Below are positions 1-9,890 of a DNA stretch of 64,000 nucleotides, piece after piece. This DNA comes from Chrysopilus asiliformis (taxonomy: Eukaryota; Arthropoda; Insecta; Diptera; Rhagionidae). Both the position numbers and the translations under genes were made by a program. Position 1 is the first letter of the stretch. Each line of letters opens with the position of its first letter. The stretch is from assembly GCA_964034945.1 (NCBI GenBank), contig OZ035962.1, positions 50,586,231 to 50,650,230 on the forward strand, written 5' to 3'. The notes under the pieces are model-generated. The model had not been told where the DNA came from, ran no database searches, and saw only the letters and a program-made list of their open reading frames with translations.

Positions 1-410
1 GGACAGAATGCGATAATGTTGCAACCTGTTATTCGGAAATCAATGCATGCTATTGTATTTCTTAATTGCAAAGTCCAAATTACCAATTTAATATTCAAGA
101 AATATGCTTGTTACTGTATTTTACTAGTTTAAAGACCACATTACCACATTTCTCCCCCTTTTGAAGACGAAAATTTATTTTTCTATAAATCCTCCTCCCT
201 TCTTAATTATAGATTTTGCATATTCTTATGTTCTATTTTAACAGAATTACTTTAATGTTATTTCAAGAGATTACAATTTTGTTTGTATTTACATCTAGTA
301 GTATTTTAAACTTATAACTTATTTTTGCAAATCAATTACAATAAGTGTATCTTATTCTGTGAACATTCTCTTTTGAAAAGGAAGAACAAATAATAAAAAC
401 GTTTGGGCCC
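1..410. other. AT-rich stretch, nothing recognised
   Basis: No coding frame, terminal repeat or tandem repeat that I can support. It may be the continuation of the retroelement remnant that follows. Confidence 0.5.
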
Positions 411-1197
411 TATACTTCAAAATATGACCTTACTTTTGGAAAGTTTCCCTCCTTGGTATCTCTCTCTTTCTTGAACCATGTTCTTACAGTGCTCTCCCTG
501 GGCCTTTTTGCCTCCCCTACTAACTCAATTTCTGGTGGGTTAATTTTTTTGTCATACTCCTTAGCTTAAACTGTTAAATTTCTTCTTCTTATTCTCTCAC
601 CCATAAATTGACGATACCGATTATTGTTTCAAGGGCGTATACTTGCCAAATTAGAATTTCAAATTGCTGTTTTTGCTCCCGTCCCTTATCGTCGAACTTA
701 ATATTCGTGTTATGTATTACTATTTCAACTTTTGGATTGTTCAATTCTGATGCTACACGCCCTAATCGTTTATTGGCCGTAAATAACAATACTTTGCCAA
801 TAAAACGTGTTGCGGAACCGCACAACCTGAAATTGTATTCCAAAACATTTTGATTTATTACTAGAAGATCTGAATTTTGAATTTGTGCCCTACAACGTTC
901 TAGTATCTGCAATATACCCTGACCTTCGAGTTGTTTTTCTACTGTTCTATTCCTACTTGACACTTGTAACATGTGAGAAATACCGAAAGAAAATAGCTAC
1001 GAATTTTCAGTATCCAGTCGGACCCGAGAACTATTTGAGTTTTCACTTTCCACGATTGAACAAGGTTCAATGCAAGTTTTTCTTCGGAAATCGGACATTC
1101 CCGGTCCGTTGGGTCTGCATATAAATGTACTGGGATGTATCTTAAGACTGCTCCTTTTACATTGAGACCGAAAATCTTCGGAATTCATTTCGATCAT
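411..1197 (-). pseudogene. Degenerate coding remnant, possibly of a retroelement
   Basis: Read on the minus strand there are three consecutive open stretches in different frames: about 1197-997, 972-589 (127 codons) and about 575-411. The last one is rich in charged residues and ends at a stop near 411. Open frames of this length are rare in the AT-rich surroundings, and the frame changes between them suggest one decayed polyprotein rather than three genes. I see no catalytic motif, zinc knuckle or transmembrane segment that assigns it to gag, pol or env. No start codon context or promoter is visible. It could also be a chance open frame, so I do not name a function. Confidence 0.3.
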
Positions 1198-1239
1198 TTG
1201 CTTCTTAGTTTCGGAAAATAATACAATTTCTAAGGTAGA

Positions 1240-1400
1240 ATGAGGGATGGGAAACGTTATCGTAACGTAACGAAATAACGAAATGATTTTCGAGCTATTT
1301 CTTCAAAATTACGTTATAACGTTATAGAAATTCAATTCCGTTACAGTAACGAAAAACGTAACGAAAGACGAAAAAAAATATTACGTTTTTTCGTTATTTA
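1240..1400. repeat. GTAACG/ATAACG-rich low-complexity segment
   Basis: Dense short repeats of GTAACG, ATAACG and AACGAAA, preceded by GGGATGGGAAACG. Such GGGATGGGAA starts occur at the ends of some hAT elements, but I find no matching opposite end. Confidence 0.45.
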
Positions 1401-1538
1401 TGAATTGTTTTGTTTAGTATTATATTTTTGTGAAATTTTCCACAAAAGTTCATTAAGTATAACCCCACAGACCTGCCACCTGCATAAAATATAATTAAAA
1501 ATATTGGAGTAGTATTTTTAATCGTATTTTGATTCTAA

Positions 1539-1641
1539 TGTAGGGGCCACATCTATCAGTTTTCCATCAGTTTTTGGTGGAAAACTGACGAGTACCGTAA
1601 CAGTTGCGACTGATGGAAAGCTGATGGATGTGGACCTTACA
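1539..1641. mobile_element. 103-bp MITE, PIF/Harbinger-type target site
   Basis: The arms pair as an imperfect inverted repeat of about 30 bp (TGTAGGGGCCACATC on the left, GATGTGGACCTTACA on the right, followed inward by TTTCCATCAG and CTGATGGAAA). It is flanked by TAA at 1536-1538 and 1642-1644, the 3-bp TWA duplication of PIF/Harbinger elements. It is too short to code for anything. Confidence 0.65.
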
Positions 1642-1660
1642 TAAATCGGATTTTGTTTTG

Positions 1661-2217
1661 GCCAATCTGGCAATTATTGAAAACCCGTATGGTGATTTAA
1701 TTGAACGACGTATCAAAATTTTATTTGAATTCAAATTTTCCAATAAGATTTTTTTTAAAACTTATTCCAATCGGATTTTGATATATGGGAGTTTTATGTA
1801 GAATCATATTCTAAATAACTTTTGTTCTTGCACTTTTTTGATGAGATGCACAGTTTTTGAGATATTCGCGAAAAACATTTTCGTTCCTATGGGGGTACCC
1901 CCCCCCCCCCCCTAATGGTCAATTTTTGCCCATTAACGAACTTAGCCTCGCATTTTACGAAAAACGGATCTGCGCAAAATTTCAAGTCTCTAGCTCAATC
2001 CATGCGCCCGCAATCCGCGCCACAGACAGACGGACAGACAGACAGACGGACAGACAGACAGACGGACAGACAGACGGACGGACATGCAAAATTCAATTTT
2101 TTTTATCATTCTAAACACACTGGTGTAATTCATTTTTTTGTGTGATGACGGGATCTTGGCGTTACAAACGGTAAGGCAAAGTTAATATACCCTTTGGTTT
2201 CACCATACGGGTATAAA
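1661..2217 (-). mobile_element. DINE-1-like Helentron, copy 1 (3' end truncated)
   Basis: Minus-oriented copy of the dominant short family. From its 5' end (2217) it shows TATACCCG, the 13-bp subterminal repeat ACCCGTATGGTGA, a central (GTCY)n tract (2026-2083, read as its complement), a palindromic GGGGGTACCCCC with a 15-C run, the inverted copy of the 13-mer and the ATTGCCA/TGGCAAT hairpin. The terminal CTTTTGTTATG end is missing. This block order matches the DINE-1/INE-1 group of Drosophila; identity to that family is inferred. Confidence 0.75.
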
Positions 2218-2218
2218 A

Positions 2219-2757
2219 AACATAACAAAAGCTATAATTGCCAATCTGGCAATTATTGAAAACCCGTATAGTGATATTCGTATCATAATTTGAGCAGTTG
2301 TACCAAAATTCCACTTTGAAGTCAAACTTTCCAATTAGATTTTTTTAAATTTATTCCAATCGGATTTTGATGTATGGGAGTTTTATGTAGAATCATATCC
2401 TAAATAACTTTTGTTCTTGGACTTTTTTGATAACATGCACCGTTTTTGAGATATTCACAAAAAACATTTTCGTTCGTATGGGGGGTACCCCCCCTAATTG
2501 TCCATTTTTGCCCATGAACGAACTTAGCCTCGCATTTTACGAAAAACGGATCCACGCAAAATTTCAAGCCTCTAGCTCAATCCGTGCGCCCGCAATCCGC
2601 GCCACAGACGGACAGACGGACGTACATGCAAAATTCAATTTTTTTTATCATTCTAAACACACTGGTGTAATTCATTTTTTTGTGTGATAACGGGATCTTG
2701 GCGTTACAAACGGTAAGGCAAAGTTAGTATACTCTTTCGTTTCACCATACGGGTATA
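2219..2757 (-). mobile_element. DINE-1-like Helentron, copy 2
   Basis: A complete minus-oriented copy abutting copy 1 head to tail. It has both 13-bp subterminal repeats (one slightly changed), the 3' hairpin and a very short (GTCY)n tract of about five units, which shows how variable this tract is between copies. Confidence 0.75.
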
Positions 2758-3730
2758 AAAATTGAATTTTGCATGTCCGTCCGTCTGTCTGTCCGTCTGT
2801 CTGTCTGTCTGTCCGTCCGTCCGTCTGTGGCGCGGATTGCGGGCGCACGCAGGCCCGGCTCAACCTAATATGCAGACCATGCAAGGCATGGGGGCGCCGA
2901 TCTAAAGGGCGCCTTCCCTCTTTCGATTTAAATAATTATATATTTTCCATTTTTACTTTCTTCTACGGAGTATAATAAAGTATTGTATTCATGAAAAATT
3001 TCGACCTCTTAATTTTGCCTAAAAAACATTTTCCGATCACTCCTGAGTCGATTGGAGTCATATTAAAAAAATGTCTTTCTGTCTGTCAGTCTGTGTACAA
3101 GATTTCTCAAAAACTAATAGAGCTAGCGTCATGAAATTTTATAGGCATGTTGGGTCCTGAAATGGGACGATCCTATCAACTTTTAGTGGAAATCCGTTAA
3201 CCGGAAGTATCCAAAATGGCGGTTTTTCAAAAATCGCAATTTCGTTTTTCTCGATTTACTCCCAAACTACGCGTTTTTTAGTGGTCTTAAGTATGACAAA
3301 ACTTAGAGAAAATAAAATTTCTCACACTTTTGTCTTTAGCTATAACTCGATATCTCAACCTGTTATCGAGATTTCCAAAAAAACAGTTTTTTGCGATTAC
3401 CTCGAAAACTAACGGGTTTTTGCTGACTGAATGTATGAAGTGAATTAATGAGAATGGCATTCTGCACAATTTTGTTTCTTACCGTTATCCGTTATCTGTT
3501 ACCGTTATTGAGATATTTTCATTAATATAAAAAATCATATTTTTGCGAATAATTTGCAAACTAACGGTTTTTCGACAAATCAGTTAAAAGTATAATTAAA
3601 GATGTTAACATTTTCTACATTTTTGCCATTTACCGTAAATTGATATCTTTTACCGTTCTCAAGTTATCTCAAATTTTGTACGTTTTTGATATTTTTGAAT
3701 AAACCAAGAATTTATTGGGAGGTCGTCTTA

Positions 3731-4437
3731 AGGTAAGGATACACGTTCAGAGACATTTAAGTCTGGAGATCAAAAAATAGATCTCCGGAGACCTTTACTA
3801 AAAAGTCTCTCAAAGCAAAGTCTCTGGAGTGCATACACGACACAGGTATCTCGTCTCTGGAGATCTTTTTGACATTTGGTAGTTTTAATTCGTGTTGTGC
3901 TGTGAAAGTTTTCAAGTTGTTAATTTTTTTATTCAAATGAACGGGGGAAATAGAAGAATCACTGCAGCAATATCAGCACGCATAATTTTGCGTAGGAGGC
4001 AAAAGAGACAAAAGAGGCAACGCAAAATATGGGTGAAAAATTGGATTAGAAAGCGACAATCGGCCAGCATAACACAAACATTGCTGCACGAATTAAGAAC
4101 TGAGGAAGAAGAACTTTACAAAAATTTTCTTCGAATGACGATCAAAGATTTTGACGAATTATTGGAAAAAATCAGACCTCTCATAACAAAACATAATTTT
4201 GAAATGTCAAAATTCGTCTCCTGAGACCAAGAGATATATATCAAAACGTTTTGAAGACCGGAGACGCATTAAAAAGAGTAGCTACACGGCAAGAGACTTA
4301 AGTCTCCCAAGAGACCCGAGAGACTTGTACTTGGAGATAAATCTCCGGTCTCCGAAGTGTATACACAGGTCTCTTTGTATCCAGAGGCGAAATTTTTGGT
4401 CTCAGAGACCAAAGTCTCTCGTCGTGTATCCTTACCT
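3731..4437 (+). mobile_element. PIF/Harbinger element, 707 bp, TTA target duplication
   Basis: The terminal inverted repeats AGGTAAGGATACACG and CGTGTATCCTTACCT match perfectly over 15 bp. TTA flanks it at 3728-3730 and 4438-4440. The paralogous copy of repeat R reads straight through this point near 37874-37880 with a single TTA, so the empty site is in the same window. A 3-bp TWA duplication is diagnostic of PIF/Harbinger. It is a deletion derivative holding only the start of the transposase. Its interior is rich in GAGAC/GTCTC motifs. Confidence 0.92.
3937..4224 (+). pseudogene. PIF/Harbinger transposase, N-terminal fragment
   Basis: An open frame of about 95 codons from the ATG at 3937. 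After a very basic start comes WVKNWI, then LLHELRTEEEELYKNFLRM and FDELLEKIRPLI. This W...L.ELR.ED...F.NFLRM...F.ELL layout is the conserved N-terminus of HARBI1-like transposases. The family usually has about 350-450 residues with a DDE catalytic domain. Here the frame stops right after the N-terminal block, at the joint of the internal deletion, so no catalytic residues remain. It lies inside the 707-bp element in the sense orientation, about 200 bp from the left end, as expected for its own gene. It cannot be an active enzyme. Confidence 0.75.
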
Positions 4438-4680
4438 TTAGGTTGACAACGCGACAGGGCTCTAGCGTAAATTGCGCAGGGTCGTAGATTTTGTAGAAGA
4501 AAGTTTTGTAGAAGAAAACTACAACTGATATTTTATATTTGTGTAAACAAAAATTTTTCAAAAAAAATTTCTGTGTTTAATTTATAAAAAAAAATATTTG
4601 AAAACTCTAAATACAAATTCAAATATTTTTTGTGATCTATATTTTATTCGAATTTGCTAGAAAATATATTCGTGAACGTA

Positions 4681-4898
4681 ACTGTTGCTTTACGAATATT
4701 TTTGAGTCTTCCAGATTCAGTTGCAAGTGGTGAGAGATCATTTTCGGAATTAAAAATTATCTGACATCAAGTATTTCGCAGGAGCGATTGGTAGGGCTAT
4801 CGATGATAGCAATTGAAAGAGATATTTGTGAAAAAATCGACACTAATGAAATAATTGAAGAATTCGCAAACTTAAAAGCAAGAAAAGTAAAATTTTAG
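4681..4898 (+). pseudogene. hAT transposase C-terminal dimerisation domain fragment
   Basis: Two adjoining frames give LRIFLSLPDSVASGERSFSELK and then SQERLVGLSMIAIERDI, ending in KARKVKF and a stop at 4898. This is the hAT C-terminal dimerisation signature, in which P.SVASAERSFS.LK is followed by QERL..L...SIE. A stop and frameshift near 4762 and the loss of a few codons separate the halves. It lies near the right end of the hAT, where the end of the transposase belongs. The DDE core and BED zinc finger are absent. Full transposases of this group have about 600-800 residues, so this is a small remnant. Confidence 0.8.
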
Positions 4899-5589
4899 AA
4901 ACTTGAATAAATAAAATTGTTAACTTTTTTTATACTTTATGTTGAACTATTATAATTCTTTGAACTTGTAATTATTTTATTTGTACGAATTATTTTACAT
5001 AAAACGTTTTGTGCCTTTAAATTTATTTACTTATCTCCCATATGCACACTTTTTTTTAAATTCAAACAAAAAGGGCGCAAAAAAAACTTGCATAGGGCGC
5101 ATAGAACCATAGAGCCGGCGCTGGGCGCACGGATTGAGCTAGAGACTTGAAATTTTGCGTGGATCCGTTTTTCGTAAAATGCGAGGCTAAGTTCGTTAAT
5201 GGGCAAAAATTGTCCATTAGGGGGGGTACCCCCCATACGAACGAAATCGTTTTTTGTGAATATAAAAAGTCCAAGAACAAAAGTTGTTTAGGATATGATT
5301 CTACATAAAACTCCCATACATCAAAATCCGATTGGAATGAATGTTAAAAAATCTTTTTGGAAAGTTTGACTTCATAGTGGAATTTTGATAAAACTGTTCG
5401 CCATTCACTTAAATCACCATACGGGTTTTCAATAATTGCCAGATTGGCAATTATAGCTTTTGTTATGTTTATCATTCTAAACACACTGGTGTAATTCATT
5501 TTTTTGTGTGATGACGGGATCTTGGCGTTACAAACGGTATGGCAAATCTAATATACCCTTTAGTTTCACCATACGGGTATAAAAAGAAC

Positions 5590-5840
5590 TTTGTGTCAAT
5601 GCGAGGAATCACTTCACATAGTTGATTTCCTATAAATTAATTTGGATTCCGCATTTTGTTATCTTTTGTTTCTCATATTTCTCAAAATAACTATCTTTGC
5701 TTACTCGAAATGTCGGTTACCTTGCTTCTTTCGGGTTACCGTTTCTTTCGTTTTGTTTCTATTTTATTTATTTTCTAAGAGTTTGAGTTACTTATATCTT
5801 CTGCAATATCTTTCTTTTGTGGCACTATTGTATGTTAATC
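5590..5840. other. Spacer between DINE-like copy 3 and gypsy remnant
   Basis: AT-rich sequence with no supported feature. The short open frames here are not like any family I recognise. Confidence 0.4.
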
Positions 5841-6622
5841 AAAATAGGGTTTCAAACGGTTATTGTGTACCCTTCTTTTCTTTTTCGTAATTGTTAATAC
5901 CGAGTTCACTTCGTTGGGAATTCCTACTATAACACAAAACCCTGTCCATATCTGGCATAGTTTTCCTTTGTGAGCGGCATCACTTTATCCCCTACATGAT
6001 ATCTTATCTTAGGACTCGCTTTTTTCATAATTTGCCTTGTTGTCGGTTTTACTTGCAATTAAACTTTCCCTGTGAACCTTATACCCCTTCTGAAGTTTTC
6101 TTTTCAAATCTAATATATAATTATCATTTTTATAGATCGGTTCGGGTTCTTGTTTCAATTCCGTCGGAATTGCCGGAGTGAATCCAAATACAACTTCCAT
6201 TGGAGTGAATCCAATACTGCGATGCACTGTAGTGTTATGTACGAACATGACCTGATTCAAAAGTCCTTAGATATTCCACTAAGTCTTTGTGACTCCTCTC
6301 CAAAGCTTCGTTGATTTGCGGATGGTATGCCGTTGTTTGCCATTTCTTAATTCTGAGTAACATGCAAACTTGTTTGAATATTTCACTCAAAAAGTTAGAA
6401 CCCTGGTCCGTTAATAACGATTTGGGAATTCCGTATCTGCTTATTATTTGATCGAAAAACACTCTGGCTACTGTAGTCGCTTCGATATCGCTCAGAGCAT
6501 AACAATCCGTAGATCACGTAATATCATCTTGAAATGTAAGAATGTACTTATCTCCTTCAGGGGTTTCTACAATAGGTTTGACGATGTCTAAAGACACTTT
6601 CTCAAATGGTGTTAATTATAAA
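5840..6622 (-). pseudogene. Ty3/gypsy integrase pseudogene
   Basis: On the minus strand the integrase core reads through VSLDIVKPI (first Asp), then FFDQIISRYGIPKSLLTDQG with the second Asp, then PQINEALERSHKDL with the catalytic Glu. So the D, D, E triad of retroviral-type integrase is still present. Past the core come a VGDKVM block and, after a frameshift, VHNNRLKPYF, typical of the end of gypsy pol. Damage: an in-frame stop about 45 bp after the first Asp block, a further stop and frame changes near 6235 and 5930. Reverse transcriptase, RNase H, gag and LTRs are not adjacent. It is a truncated, inactive relic, and the enzyme would have inserted element cDNA into chromosomes. Confidence 0.85.
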
Positions 6623-6639
6623 TTTTTCAAACGTTGAAT

Positions 6640-6900
6640 TGCATTGAAAAATTTATAAAGCTAATATGTCTTTTGAATATGATTTTACATAACTTATCTA
6701 TACATCAAAATTTAGTTAGACTACCTCTTTCCCCTCCCCGATACAAATTGAATACTTTTTCTTTATTTTCTCGAAAACTGTGCATCGTATCGAAAAGTTT
6801 ATAAAGACAAAATTTGTTTAGAATATGATATTATACAACTTATCTATCCAGTGGGACCACTCCTACCTCCCTCTCCCATACAAAAAGATTTTTTTTAAAT
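6640..6900. repeat. Two diverged copies of a DINE-like 3' segment
   Basis: The block TTTATAAAGN...GAATATGATNTTACANAACTTATCTAT occurs twice, near 6650-6710 and 6805-6855. It resembles the block before the 3' end of the DINE-like family (AGAATATGATTCTACATAAAAC). Termini are absent. Confidence 0.4.
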
Positions 6901-7014
6901 AAACGAATTGGTCGCTGACAAAATACCTTATTTAAATTCGTTCTCCACAAAATGAATAATTTCAATTATCAAATCGTACAAAAACAGTGGATGAATAAAG
7001 GAAATTTGTGTTGA

Positions 7015-7885
7015 TGCAAGTCCAGTACACCGATTCTGAGCATAATCGAAACTTATCGCCAGTGGAATATCGAAATGAGGGATTTTTTTTAAAGTTAGGA
7101 AATTTTCTTGAAGATCCGCAGCGATGAAGAATTTTTTACCTACCCGATGTGAATTTTATAAGTTGCAATGCTAATGGTGTGTGTGTAAATACATTCTCAT
7201 TATATTAAATTTGTCATATAGAATTTCTTGACTGAATTTTACCACTTTATCATTGTTATTAAGTTTGTACTGAATTTATACTTAATACTATAGCATCAAT
7301 AAATAATTGAATTGAATTGAATTTATAAGTTGCAAGTGTAATAAGTAACCCAAAAATTCTCGATCAAATGTGAGAGAAGTGGACAACGAAAAGTACCGCG
7401 AAAAACTTTAGATAGTGTTTTTAATAATTTACCAAAGACAATCCGCAGTATCCGTTTATTATTACCTTAGGAGGAATCAAATGCGAATAATGAGGCGAAA
7501 TCTACGGGACGCGTCAGATCCTTTTGCGATACTCGAAGAAAGGTAAAAAAGCGTAAATTATGTATGTTTAAAAACTTTAAATTTATGTGTTTGTGATATT
7601 TATAGAAATAAATGGGCTTCCACAGGCACTACCAGTGGAAATCATTCAAATGTTGACTCCGCACATGCCTAATCAAATTTTAATTTTTTTATGTCGAAAA
7701 ACGTTGGAAATGTGGAATAGATTTCCAGACGTCAAACCATTAGTGTTACCCGAGTGAAGGAAATCGCATTGAAAGTCAAACCTGCATTAGTGTACTGTAT
7801 CCACCAACACAATTAAAAGAAAGTTGAATATGTGCACATAACTCGCTTGTCGATAATTATCGACAGTTCCCTCAGAATACCTATA
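7015..7885 (+). repeat. Left arm of a 7-kb inverted pair, with Harbinger remnant
   Basis: Reverse-complement match to 13222-14157, from CACCGATTCTGAGCATAATC through TTCCCTCAGAAT. It contains transposase-like coding sequence at 7475-7700 and a short ATTGA/ATTGAATTG simple repeat near 7300. Relative to the right arm it has lost about 100 bp near 7688. Confidence 0.75.
7475..7760 (+). pseudogene. PIF/Harbinger-like transposase N-terminal fragment (left copy)
   Basis: The frame reads RRNLRDASDPFAILEER, then after a gap of about 60 bp INGLPQALPVEIIQMLTPHM. The DASDPF...EER...L....LTP pattern fits the N-terminal part of HARBI1-like transposases. The gap starts GGTAAA and ends TATAG, so it looks like a short intron, but joining those exact sites does not keep the second frame, so I leave it open. 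Downstream coding is deleted. Its inverted partner is at 13396-13690. Confidence 0.5.
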
Positions 7886-7984
7886 CAGATTCCACGAGCC
7901 GCTAACCTCACACACAAAATTCAACACCAATCCATTTAATTTTACTTGGTCACTGAGTAAATACCTTGATTCACTTCGTTGATC

Positions 7985-8090
7985 ACAAAATAAAATCGCA
8001 AAAAAACATTTAAAATGTTAAAATTTTGTGTTGAGAACTGAGCGATGGGGTCTTTTGGCTATATTCAAAATACTTTAATAAAATTTTTTT
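7985..8090 (+). repeat. Inverted match to 11147-11255
   Basis: AACATTTAAAATGTTAAAATTTTGTGTTGAGAACTGAG and the following GGGGTCTTTTGGNTATATTC block occur inverted at 11147-11255. This extends the large inverted pair of 7-14 kb. Confidence 0.7.
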
Positions 8091-8094
8091 TTAA

Positions 8095-8216
8095 AAAAAG
8101 CTTTTATTAAAAAAGAATGCACTAAAAAGAAAAAAAAAATTTTTTCTGGATGCTGTGTATCACAAATATAAAAGCTTTTTAAAAGCGAGATAAATTTTTA
8201 TTTTATTGTTTTATGC
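8095..8216 (+). repeat. Half of fold-back MITE K
   Basis: AAGCTTTTATTAAAAAAGAATGCACTAAAAAG through the GCGAGATAAA block, then the spacer TTTTTATTTTATTGTTTTATGC. This is one arm plus the spacer of the palindromic MITE seen complete at 53765-54050 and 59062-59340. The second arm is missing here. Confidence 0.75.
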
Positions 8217-8344
8217 ACAAAATTATAATTACTTAATCGTTATCAACGTAAACATAATAAACCATTTTGTCGATTGCAACAGATTTGGTGCGAATAGCTT
8301 TTACATTTTGTGTTATTTTTGAAGTGAAAACTTCTTTAGCGCCG

Positions 8345-8577
8345 TTATGAGTGGGGGATGGGAAGGGGTGGGGGAAGGGGAGGGGGATGGGAAGGGGTGG
8401 GGGAAGGGGAGGGGAATGGTGGGAGAGGGGAAGGGAAAGGGAAAGGGAAAGGGAAAGGAAAGGGGAAAGGCGAAGGGGAAGAGGAAGAAGGAAGAGGGAA
8501 GTGCAAGGGGAAGGGGAAGGGAGAAAGGGTAGGGGGGGGGGGTAGGTGCAGGGAGGTAGTGGAGAGAGGAGGGGATA
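8345..8577 (+). repeat. Homopurine G-rich minisatellite
   Basis: About 230 bp with almost only G and A on the plus strand: GGGGATGGGAAGGGGTG units, then AAAGGG units, then an 11-12 G run. It has many runs of four or more G at short spacing and so could form G-quadruplexes or triplexes. A paralogous flank at 41590-41650 has only a short version. The open frames across it are composition artefacts. Confidence 0.85.
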
Positions 8578-8605
8578 AATTACTGATGTTGCGTCGTACA
8601 TTGCA

Positions 8606-9807
8606 ATATATATATATATATCTAAAAATGGAAGTTTGTTGGTTTGAGATTACAAAACTCAAGAACTACTGGACCGATTTTTACGCGGTTTTTTGCAAAA
8701 TGATCTCTGTTGCCAGGAGCGGGTTTTTAGCTATGTAGATTTTTAAAATTCGAAACGGAAGGTCCTGTAAGGATAATGAAAATATCCTTTTTCCCATTTT
8801 TCCCCGGAAAAATCGGCATTATAGGGTTTTTGGGGTCGCTGATCACGGCTCTGCTGTTGGAATTTTAAAATTTGAAACGGAAGGTCCTGTAAGGATAACG
8901 AAAATATCCTTTTTTCCATTTTTACCGGGGCAAATCGGCATTATGGGGTTTTTGGTCACGGCTCTGCTGTTGGAATTTTAAAATTTGAAAGGTCCTGTAA
9001 GGATAACGAAAATATCATTTTTTCCATTTTTACCGGGGAAAATCGGCATTATGGGGTTTTTGGGATCGCTGATCACGAATTCGGTATTAGATTTTCAAAG
9101 TTCGAAACAGAAGGTCCTGTAAGGATAAATATCCTTTTTCCCGTTTTTCCCCGGAAAAATCGGCATAAGGGGGTTTTTGGGGTCGCTGATCATGACTCCG
9201 GTATTAGATTTGCAAAATTTGAAACGGAAGTTCCTGAAAGGATAACGCAAATATCCTTTTTCCCCGGAAAGATTGGCATTATGTTTGGGATCGCTGATCA
9301 CGAATCCGATATTAGATTTTCAAAATTCGAAACCAAAGATCCTGTAAGGATAAATATCCTTTTTCCCGTTTTTCCCCGGAAAAATCGGCATAAGGGTGTT
9401 TTTGGGGTCGCTGATCACGAATCCGGTATTAGATTTGCAAAATTCGAAACGGAAGTTCCTGTAAGGATAACGCAAATATACTTTTTTCAGTTTTTCCTGG
9501 GAAAATCGGTATTAGGGGGTTTTTGGGGTCGCTGATAACGAATCCGGTGTTGGAATTTCAAAATTCTAACCAAAAAGTCTTGTAAGGATAACGCAAATGT
9601 CCTTTTTCCAATTTTTGCTCGCAAAAACAGGCTTTGGGAGGTTTTCAGGGTTGCTTATCACGAATCTGGAGTTGGAATTTCAAAATTCGAAACGGAAGGC
9701 CCTGTAAGGATAACATTTTTTCCCAAAACTTTTTAAGTTATTTATGGTTTTTTGGCATTCTAAAATTTATACAAAAAACTTTTAGCTGCTAACGAAGGGT
9801 CTGCTAG
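8606..9807 (+). mobile_element. Helitron (alpha head), plus orientation
   Basis: A degenerate head (TATATCTAAAAATGGAAG...GATTACAAAACTC...CTACTGGACCGATTTTTACG) is followed by a run of roughly 122-bp units and the tail AGCTGCTAACGAAGGGTCTGCTAG, ending CTAG at 9804-9807 followed by T. TC...CTAG ends, no terminal inverted repeat and an A/T target are the Helitron signature. It is non-autonomous: no Rep or helicase coding. Confidence 0.8.
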
Positions 9808-9832
9808 TATATATATATATATATAAATTATT

Positions 9833-9890
9833 TTACGATAAATTGTTCACGATAAAATTGTTCACGATAAATTGTTTACGATAAATTGAC
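9833..9890 (+). repeat. Tandem ACGATAAATTGTTC repeat
   Basis: Four near-perfect copies of a 14-15-bp unit (ACGATAAATTGTTC). Confidence 0.85.

Larger units (their letters stand above)
2994..4520 (+). repeat. Repeat R, copy 1 (split by a Harbinger)
   Basis: Matches 35836-37960 almost base for base outside the insertions, starting near TTAATTTTGCCTAAAAAACA. It holds only one or two CTGTCAGT units (around 3076-3098), whereas copy 2 holds about 160. No coding frame is supported. The Harbinger at 3731-4437 interrupts it. Its class is unknown to me. Confidence 0.7.
2850..5123 (+). mobile_element. hAT element, 2.27 kb, with 8-bp target duplication
   Basis: It begins CAGGCCCGGCTC and ends GAGCCGGCGCTG, a short imperfect terminal inverted repeat of hAT type. 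The 8-bp direct repeat GGCGCACG lies at 2842-2849 and 5124-5131. Other copies of the host DINE-like element carry a single GGCGCACG at this point, so they serve as empty sites. It carries the transposase C-terminus (4681-4898) but no other recognisable coding part, and encloses repeat R and a Harbinger. Confidence 0.85.
2758..5585 (+). mobile_element. DINE-1-like Helentron, copy 3, split by a hAT
   Basis: The plus-oriented body runs 2758-2849 ((GTCY)n) and resumes at 5132 after the hAT insertion and its duplicated GGCGCACG, ending at the TTTTGTTATG terminus near 5469. Its first 110 bp (TATACCCG to the AGAATGATAAA block) are missing on the left and are found inverted at the right end, 5470-5585. 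This copy has therefore been rearranged as well as interrupted. Confidence 0.65.

Noticed and set aside
7555..7618. A certain intron in the Harbinger fragment
   Set aside because: GT and AG dinucleotides are present, but joining them breaks the downstream frame. A frameshifted relic explains it as well.
8233..8738. Open frames rich in Gly/Glu/Lys or Pro/Ser/Leu around the homopurine tract
   Set aside because: Composition artefacts of a purine-only repeat, open in several frames on both strands.
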